A stretch of 32,250 nucleotides of DNA from an uncultured Lachnospiraceae bacterium. Its GTDB lineage: Bacteria; Bacillota_A; Clostridia; Lachnospirales; Lachnospiraceae. The notes under the pieces were generated by a model. It saw nothing but the letters and a program-made list of their open reading frames with translations. It was not told the origin of the DNA and did not search any database. The position numbers and the translations under genes are program-made. Position 1 is the first letter of the stretch. Each line of letters starts with the position of its first letter. Where the stretch lies: positions 1 through 32,250 of the forward strand of contig CACYDL010000080.1 in the NCBI GenBank assembly GCA_902773195.1, in the 5' to 3' direction. This document shows, one piece after another, positions 30,700 through 32,250 of the stretch.

Positions 30700-32031
30700 A
30701 TGGGTTACTACGAGGAAATCAGAACTTACGCCGGAAAAATGAGGAAAAATGTGATCGCGGAGGGGCAGATCCCGGACGATCTGTACGCGCGCTGCGATGT
30801 GAAGAGGGGGCTGCGCGACCTGAACGGCAAGGGCGTCGTGGCCGGCCTCACGAATATCTCGGAGGTCATCTCCTTCCGGGAGGAGAACGGCGCGAGGATC
30901 CCCTGCGACGGACAGCTCTGGTACAGGGGCTACAATGTCAGGGACCTGGTCGCGAAATACAGCAGAGGCCGATACGGGTACGAGAATCTTGCGTACCTTC
31001 TTCTGTTCGGGGAGCTCCCGGGAGAGGACGAGCTGAAGGAGTTTCTGGAGATTCTCTCGGGAGGCAGGGATCTTCCGACCAATTTCACCCGGGACGTCAT
31101 CATGAAGGCGCCGACGAAGGACATCATGAATTCCATGACGAGGAGCATCCTCACGCTGGCGTCCTACGACAGAAACCTTCAGAGCACGGAGATCGACAAC
31201 GTCATCAGCCAGAGCCTCAACCTCATCGCCGTGTTTCCGATGCTGGCGATCTACGCTTACCACGCCTACAATCACTACGAGAATCTCGGGAGCATGTACA
31301 TCCACCGGCCCGACCCGGAGAAATCCACGGCCGAGAACATCCTGATGATGCTGCGCCCCGACCGGCAGTTCACGGAAATGGAGGCCAGGGTGCTGGACGC
31401 CTCCCTCATGCTGCACATGGAGCACGGCGGAGGCAACAACTCGACCTTCACCACCCGCGTCGTCACGTCCTCCGGCACCGACACCTACGCCACCATCGCC
31501 GCGGCCATGTCCTCCCTCAAGGGACCCCGCCACGGCGGAGCGAACATCAAGGTCATGGAGATGATGGAGAACATCCGGGAGAACGTCCCGGATCCCGCCG
31601 ACGACGAGGCGCTCCGGTCCTACCTGGAGCGCATGCTGGCGGGCGCCGTGTTTGATCACAAGGGCCTCATCTACGGCATGGGCCACGCGGTCTACTCGGT
31701 CTCCGATCCGAGAGAGCGCATCTTCAAGGCCTTCGTCGAGAAGCTGGCCGAGGAGAAGGGCTGCCAGGAGGACCTGGCCCTCTACAGCAAGGTGGAGGAG
31801 ATCGCGCCGCAGGTCATCGCGGGGAGGCGCCGCATCTACAAGGGCGTCAGCCCCAACGTCGATTTCTACAGCGGGTTCGTCTATCACATGCTGGGAATCC
31901 CGGTGGAGCTCTACACGCCGATCTTCGCGGTGGCGAGGATCGCCGGCTGGAGCGCCCACCGCATGGAGGAGATCGTCGGCGCCGGAAAGATCATGCGGCC
32001 GGCATACATCTCGGTGATGAAGAGACGCTGA
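30700..32031 (+). CDS. gltA: Citrate synthase
   Basis: 443 residues. It condenses oxaloacetate with acetyl-CoA to citrate, the entry of the oxidative branch that leads to 2-oxoglutarate and glutamate in many anaerobes. Catalytic residues match the family: H242 in HMEHGGGNNSTF, H329 in GMGHAVYS with the following DPR, and D388 in NVDFYSGF. AAAGGAGG lies 10 bases before ATG 30700; a TTG at 30631 is in frame but is the -35 box itself. The gene is alone behind its own promoter. No aconitase or isocitrate dehydrogenase gene is in the window. A 2-methylcitrate synthase role is less likely given the length and the lack of prp genes. Confidence 0.93.
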   Translation: MGYYEEIRTYAGKMRKNVIAEGQIPDDLYARCDVKRGLRDLNGKGVVAGLTNISEVISFREENGARIPCDGQLWYRGYNVRDLVAKYSRGRYGYENLAYLLLFGELPGEDELKEFLEILSGGRDLPTNFTRDVIMKAPTKDIMNSMTRSILTLASYDRNLQSTEIDNVISQSLNLIAVFPMLAIYAYHAYNHYENLGSMYIHRPDPEKSTAENILMMLRPDRQFTEMEARVLDASLMLHMEHGGGNNSTFTTRVVTSSGTDTYATIAAAMSSLKGPRHGGANIKVMEMMENIRENVPDPADDEALRSYLERMLAGAVFDHKGLIYGMGHAVYSVSDPRERIFKAFVEKLAEEKGCQEDLALYSKVEEIAPQVIAGRRRIYKGVSPNVDFYSGFVYHMLGIPVELYTPIFAVARIAGWSAHRMEEIVGAGKIMRPAYISVMKRR

Positions 32032-32037
32032 TTCCGG

Positions 32038-32057
32038 GGAGGCGCGCAAGCGCCTCC
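32038..32057 (+). other. Hairpin with GCAA tetraloop after citrate synthase
   Basis: GGAGGCGC-GCAA-GCGCCTCC is a perfect 8-bp stem capped by a GNRA loop, 6 bases after the stop codon. No T-run follows; another stem (GGCGCC/GGCGCC, 32078-32097) comes next. It more likely stabilises the mRNA 3' end than terminates alone. Confidence 0.6.
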
Positions 32058-32110
32058 TCCGCCACTTTGCGGAAGGCGCCGCGGAGAGGGCGCCGTAATA
32101 AAAAAATACC

Positions 32111-32139
32111 TTGCGGAGAGCGGATTTTTCTGCTATTAT
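32111..32139 (+). promoter_or_regulatory. Promoter of tRNA-Ile
   Basis: TTGCGG (32111-32116), a 17-bp spacer and TATTAT (32134-32139) with TGC before it (extended -10), 24 bp upstream of the tRNA. Confidence 0.75.
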
Positions 32140-32163
32140 TACTAACGTGCCTGCGGTACACAC

Positions 32164-32237
<74 letters not shown>

Positions 32238-32250
32238 TGGTATTTCAGAT

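Overview
This is a G+C-rich stretch of an anaerobic, Gram-positive-type genome, most likely a Lachnospiraceae/Clostridia lineage. That placement is inferred from gene content: a methionine aminopeptidase with an N-terminal SEC-C zinc motif, DHHW-family and DUF4358 proteins beside an MBOAT acyltransferase, a GntR-LacI chimeric AraR, RbsC-type sugar permeases, strong AAAGGAGG ribosome sites and sigma-A-like promoters. No phage, transposase, integrase or CRISPR array was seen.

Layout. 1-1198 holds the tail of larE, a 44-bp tandem repeat and map. 1230-6085 (minus strand) is a surface-polymer O-acylation operon: SGNH hydrolase, DUF4358 protein with a duplicated basic tail, MBOAT acyltransferase and DHHW (AlgX-like) protein. 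6293-7938 is a ChvE-like sugar-binding lipoprotein plus a small membrane protein. 8276-10294 holds a hemolysin III/PAQR protein and thioredoxin reductase, each with its own promoter. 10423-16981 is a second acylation module: MBOAT, acyl carrier protein, an adenylating enzyme with acyl-CoA-ligase rather than DltA-type motifs, an opposed acyltransferase-3 gene and a DltD-like SGNH protein. 17067-20130 holds serine acetyltransferase, nicotinate phosphoribosyltransferase and ammonia-dependent NAD synthetase. 20197-30519 is an L-arabinose locus: binding protein, permease, ATPase, second permease, araA, araR, araD and an FGGY ribulokinase-like gene. 30606-32237 holds citrate synthase and tRNA-Ile(GAT).

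How the genes work together. The arabinose locus imports the sugar and converts it to L-ribulose, L-ribulose 5-phosphate and D-xylulose 5-phosphate, with AraR encoded inside it. A shared 10-mer (TGTACTTCCG) lies at both arabinose promoters. The two MBOAT modules probably acylate different exported polymers; the second resembles the dlt D-alanylation pathway in parts but has an acyl-CoA-ligase-like loader, so its acyl group is uncertain. pncB and nadE are the outer steps of nicotinate salvage to NAD.

A striking window-wide feature is short tandem repeats, mostly between or at the ends of genes (periods 44, 24, 105, about 25, 20, 32 and 28 bp). One carries a stop codon where its sister units have serine. 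Another is a six-unit 32-bp array between two divergent surface-modification genes. Product names rest on motif recognition by eye; no database search was run.
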